In this document: positions 18,747 to 22,849 of the stretch, in pieces
How positions within the stretch are numbered: position 1 is the stretch's first letter
Layout of the letters: every line of letters begins with the position of its first letter
Assembly: GCA_036897485.1 (NCBI GenBank)
Contig: JAYMTF010001529.1
Span: 1-22,849, forward strand
Source of the DNA: Pelargonium nanum
Taxonomy: Eukaryota; Streptophyta; Magnoliopsida; Geraniales; Geraniaceae
Reading direction: 5' to 3'
Length of the DNA: 22,849 nucleotides
The notes under the pieces: model-generated
What the model was told of the DNA's origin: nothing
Database searches by the model: none
The model's input: the letters and a program-made list of their open reading frames with translations, nothing else
Position numbers and translations under genes: made by a program

Positions 18747-21313
18747 CGGAGCGACTCACCCAAATACATTATATTTAATGAGGTGTCATCCCTTCATTAA
18801 TGACTTAGCCTAAATTAAATAAATCTTGGCTTAAAATCATTGCTCTCTTATATATATTGTATTTGACTCAAATCCAGAAGTGTAAAATGAAGATAATCAA
18901 CTTACCTAAAGTTAGGCAGGTCCTATACAAAAACCATGTAGTATCAAGAGACTAAAAATAAAATACAAAAAATACTCTACCAATTTCCTTACATGAAAAA
19001 TCAATCAAAACTACGTAGTTTTGATCTTTTTCTCGACAAGTAATTCAAAATTATATTGTTTTAGATGACTGACTAGTCGGCTCAACTTCATTTACACAAT
19101 TTAAAATTTCAAATGAAATTTAAGAGTACAAAGAAAATATATAAGTAGTTGGTAGGTATTATTAACTGAATATAGCAGCCTAAATATTTAGGACTTTGAA
19201 GCTGTTTAGATAAACACTTATGTAATTATCGTATTTTTTTCTTAATTATCATATAAAGTTGGGTCCCAATTATTTTAATATCCATGGTTGAGTAGGGCAA
19301 TATCTAATTTAGAATTGAGGATATTAATTTCTTTTAATACACGCTTAACCACACCCAAAAATATTACAATATACTGTATCAATATTCAACTTAGCCATTA
19401 ATTAATTAATTAAGTAGTTATTGCAATAATTAAGTTTAATAATGTACTGTACATACTTAGGATAACCCATTTAGACTTTTTAATGTTAAAGGCACAACAA
19501 GTGGCATGCATAGTATAGATAAGCTAATTAGCCAAATTAAAGTTCTAATTAATTCCCTTAAAAAAAAAAAAAGTTCTAATTAATTAAACATTAATTTTCT
19601 CTAATTGAATTCGAGCTCTCTAATTCAAACCTTCACAATAAATGGAAACTTAAATTGAACAAGTCATTACCAAAGAATGTGTGTAGTTATTTCCTACTTA
19701 CAATGACAGGTTCTTGGGTACGTGTTATCGGACTCGAGGTTGTCTTAGACCCGAGAGGGCAAAAACTTGGGAGATTCGGAATGCAATTTTGACTATGAAA
19801 AATGTTGGGATCATATTGTCTTGAAGTCGGATGCTCGTTCGGTTGTGAGCTTGTAAGAATAGAAGTCAGGCCGAGATAATGTTTAGACGGTTTGGCGTCA
19901 ATGTATGATTTTGCTAGCACTAGATTTATTTATCGTTTTGCAAATTAAAGGACTCGTGAATTAACTAGGATGCCCGATTATGAGCATGAATCGAGATTTT
20001 TTTTAATCTTTCCGATTGTTTGTTTCGATTCCAATCTATGAATATTTATAGATCTCAAAAGAAAATTGAATATTTCAAATGTGAATGTAAACAATATAAT
20101 TGCAACAAATACTTAATATGAAATTTTACAACTATGTTACAACTTACTGAAAATAAATAATTCACATATATCTTTTCAATGTGAGCCAATAAAAAAATTA
20201 AATAAACTCAAAAAAGAATAAAATATATCAAAAACCAATTTGGATCACAATGTAAATTAACATGTCAACTTTTGGGTTGGCATGAATTTCGTATTGCAAC
20301 ATTTAACAAAATATTAATATAGGATGGGTTGGTCCACTCTACATATAATTGACGATTGACATTAATATTATTTTGTCCTCTTGCCAAAAAAATAGCCAAA
20401 ATTCATATATAGCATGTGGACTAAAATCGTTTTCCCTAGCTACCATGTATTTAAATTAAATTAAATAAAAATAAAAAAGAGGTTGTAAGGTAGATATCAA
20501 TAAATATGAAAAAGAAATAAAAGCTATAAAAATCCATCATGAAAAAAGGAGAAACATATTTTATTAATAAATATCACATCAGCTCTCATTGTATTTTGGT
20601 CATAGGTGATGGGTTGTTAACAACTGATTAGGACATTTTCAAATGAAATAAACGATTTCGTTTCTAGTAGTTTCATATTTACAATAATAAAGAAGAGGGT
20701 GATTCAGGCATGCCATGTTCATATATGTATTTTAGATGTAATGCCTCATGTTAGTTTTTGATTTGTTAATTACGAATTGTCCGCCCGCAGTGGGTATGGG
20801 CCGATCTAAACCGCTAAGTCTGAGTAACTCATTCTACAACTCGTCAATATTCGTCCAAAACCTATAGCGGTTTGGGCCATTGATAGGTTATAGGCGGTTT
20901 CATGGGTCAAGAGTCACCCATAAATAATATAAGCCTCAACTCAAAAAATAGGTTAACATATCGTCTAATTATCTTGTTAAAAGAAGTTCAATTTAAAAGT
21001 ACATTTTCTTAAAGTATTGTAATTAGAAATACAAAATTAAGAGTTTAGAGTCATCCGAAGTTATCATAGAGTTAAAAAAAAAAAAAAAAAAAAACTCATC
21101 AGGAACGAATCATTCAACTTAGCTCAAATGCTCAATTACAATGGTCTAAACTTAATGATGAAAAAACGCCCACAAACTTATTGAATAACTCCTCCCTCTA
21201 AACAGATCTATTTTAGTAACATTTCCCTAATACTCATCGTCCATATTTTTGTTTCATTTTGATAGTCATATCAGAAAAACCACAATTCATCATCAATATG
21301 AGTTTCATGAAGA
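18747..21313. other. AT-rich intergenic stretch without a supported gene
   Basis: It includes a TAATTAATTAATTAA run near 19398, an open minus-strand frame at 19687-19920 with no recognisable domain, and a GC-richer patch at about 20780-20920. That patch repeats GCGGTTT and pairs ATGGGTCA with TCACCCAT, a wording seen at the ends of degenerate hAT-like elements. A 21-A run lies at 21074-21094. None of these can be called further. Confidence 0.4.
21074..21094 (+). repeat. Poly-A run, 21 bases
   Basis: An uninterrupted A run, possibly the tail of an old retroposon, but no body can be recognised to its left. Confidence 0.9.
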
Positions 21314-21326
21314 ACAACATATGTAT

Positions 21327-21472
21327 ATATATATATTTTTTTTAAATTGAGCTACACAACAGGGGTAGCTCTCCCAACCCAAACCCCACCCCGCCCGACG
21401 CAATGAGATTTGAACCCACGATCTCCTACATGGAGATGTGTGTCTTGACCATTGCGCCACCCCTTATGGGGC
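21327..21472 (-). mobile_element. tRNA-derived SINE, family 1, minus orientation
   Basis: Read on the minus strand, it has the head GGGGTGGCGCAATGGTCAAGAC with A box TGGCGCAATGG (21459-21449), B box GGGTTCAAATC (about 21417-21407) and the tail TGTTGTGTAGCTCAATTT, ending in T-rich DNA on the plus strand. Flanks ACAACATATGTAT (21314-21326) and ACAACACATGTAT (21473-21485) match at 12 of 13 bases, a target-site duplication with one change. It belongs to the same family as 18595-18737. Confidence 0.9.
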
Positions 21473-21485
21473 ACAACACATGTAT

Positions 21486-22760
21486 TAGAAATCTTACTCT
21501 TGTATACTTAGACCTATAAACTTTAAACTATTAAATTGACATGTGACAATCATCTCGCGTGCCTTTGAGCAAGTGAGGACTAATTTTGGGCTCATTTTGC
21601 GCTTTCGTCATGTATTTTTGAAGCTTTGTGGATATAATATTGGTTCGATTCAAACTCTCATTTTTTCATTCTTCATCCAACTCAATACTCTTACAACAAG
21701 TAATTTTGGGGCTTCTTTGGTTGAATATTTTGGGCCCCTTTTCAATACAATCCTACTTTTCATGGCTCGACTCATGATTTTAGCTCCAAAGTGTGAGACA
21801 TTTAGGAAAAACACGAGTTCACATGATGTCTCCACAATGAACTATTTTATTTACGAAATATCACGTACCACCAGTTTCCTTCCAGCTCTAAGCATTTTTT
21901 ATTGTCTAGGTCGCACAAGAGTCTTATACCTTTGTTGAACTTTTTCCTTCCTTCGACATTTTATAGCCAAATAAAATCTCGCGACGTTTTCACAGATTTG
22001 TTGACACGTAGCACTTCAATAGGTTTGTTGGAAAATTTAGAAGGAGGTTGTTGCTAGGACCTTGGACGAAATGTGCTAGATTAAAATTTTGTTGAAGTTT
22101 TTTTTTGGTTCCTTTGGCATTCTATCGAGTTAGAGAGGGTATTTACGTGTAAATGATACTCTTTTAGTATTTGCTATGTTACGTTGAAACACAATGTCGT
22201 ATGCAATTATGTCTAAATAAAGCGAAGAGAAATACGTGGATGCATGAGGTGTGGTGGGTGTGTACATTTTGCAGCCAAGCATATAGATAATGTTGGGCCT
22301 AACAGACATGTAAGGTTCCATAATACCAGTAACTGTGGGCTATGATTTTTTCAGAATCAAATTCTCACTTTTATTGACAAAGGCAAAATAGTACACTATT
22401 TTACTATGAAATCTAATGCTCATTTTGTTATAAGGTAAGCATTGTAATTTATTTTATTAAATTTAAGAATTATTATTTCATGTATATCATCATAATTTAT
22501 TTAATAATTAGATATAAAAAAATATCATTCAAAATTTTATTACCAAACAACACTTTTGTCGCCTCATGAATTAACGAGTATATTCATTCTCATAAAATTA
22601 TAAGAACAAATCGTTGATTTCATATTTGTCTTTTATGTCTTACTGAATTTCATGTCTCTGTATAATAAACTAGTTGAAACTTTACGCATAAAACATCGTA
22701 AAAGTAAATATTCTCTCTTTTTTTTTAAAAAAATATTTTAGAACAATGAAGTACAAACAT
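21486..22760. other. Intergenic stretch, no supported gene
   Basis: A plus-strand frame at 21543-21938 (131 codons) opens with GTG, lacks recognisable motifs and has AT-driven hydrophobic content. I do not call it a gene. The rest is AT-rich. Confidence 0.4.
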
Positions 22761-22849
22761 AAAGGGCTTAATTAGGGTTTCTTCTTCCTCTGATGTTTTG
22801 AGAGTCAATTAGGGTTTTCGTACGGCTGCGCCTGATTTTCAGAGCGGCG
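22761..22849 (+). promoter_or_regulatory. Putative leader of a plus-strand gene beyond the window, two telo-boxes
   Basis: TTAGGGTTT occurs twice, at about 22772-22780 and 22809-22817, near CT-rich text (22780-22790) and a GC-rich end (TACGGCTGCGCCTG). In plants, telo-boxes (AAACCCTAA in either direction) lie near the start of translation- and ribosome-related genes, so a gene probably starts to the right. No start codon is decided here. Confidence 0.4.

Noticed and set aside
21543-21938. Plus-strand frame of 131 codons
   Set aside because: It begins with GTG, has no recognised domain and lies in AT-rich DNA without promoter-like features.

Overview
This is a piece of a plant nuclear genome, almost certainly from a eudicot. 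The evidence is AT-rich intergenic DNA, multi-exon genes with GT-AG introns, tRNA-derived SINEs, copia relics, and an AP2/TOE-type transcription factor carrying a miR172 target site. I cannot name the species from sequence alone. All exon boundaries were read by eye from splice signals and reading-frame continuity.

The left half holds two complete protein genes, both on the minus strand. The first (7024 down to 1202, seven coding exons, 396 aa) is a mitochondrial-type DUF155/RMD1-family protein resembling RETARDED ROOT GROWTH-LIKE. Its introns 2 and 3 are about 1.9 kb each and have been enlarged by retroelements. Intron 2 holds a ~1-kb LTR-like block with internal tandem repeats. Intron 3 holds a 115-bp copia-type LTR with its primer-binding site and, close by, a tiny complete element of the TRIM type. 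The second gene (11911 down to 8931, nine coding exons, 486 aa) is a euAP2 transcription factor of the TOE1/RAP2-7 type with two AP2 domains, an LxLxL repression motif and a miR172 site in its last exon. Upstream of it are a TATA-like box and a GA/CT tract. A possible two-exon small membrane-peptide gene lies at 783-505 (minus) and is only tentative.

The right half (about 12.4-22.8 kb) has no intact protein gene that I can support. It contains a candidate MITE with a 50-bp palindrome, a decayed RNase H-like (RVT_3) coding relic at 14.0-14.4 kb, SINEs at 14.7, 18.6 and 21.3 kb (a further one lies at 7.6 kb), and a decayed Ty1/copia RNase H tail at 16.6-17.1 kb. Two islands of promoter-like, less AT-rich sequence (15.7-16.3 kb and 17.6-18.0 kb) have no obvious gene attached. 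The last 80 bases hold two telo-box motifs and look like the leader of a plus-strand gene beyond the window.

The two genes do not form a functional unit that the sequence reveals. One is probably a mitochondrial growth factor, the other a miR172-controlled regulator of phase change and flowering. I found no clearly new biological system. The best leads are the miniature retroelement pair, the two orphan promoter-like islands and the small peptide candidate.
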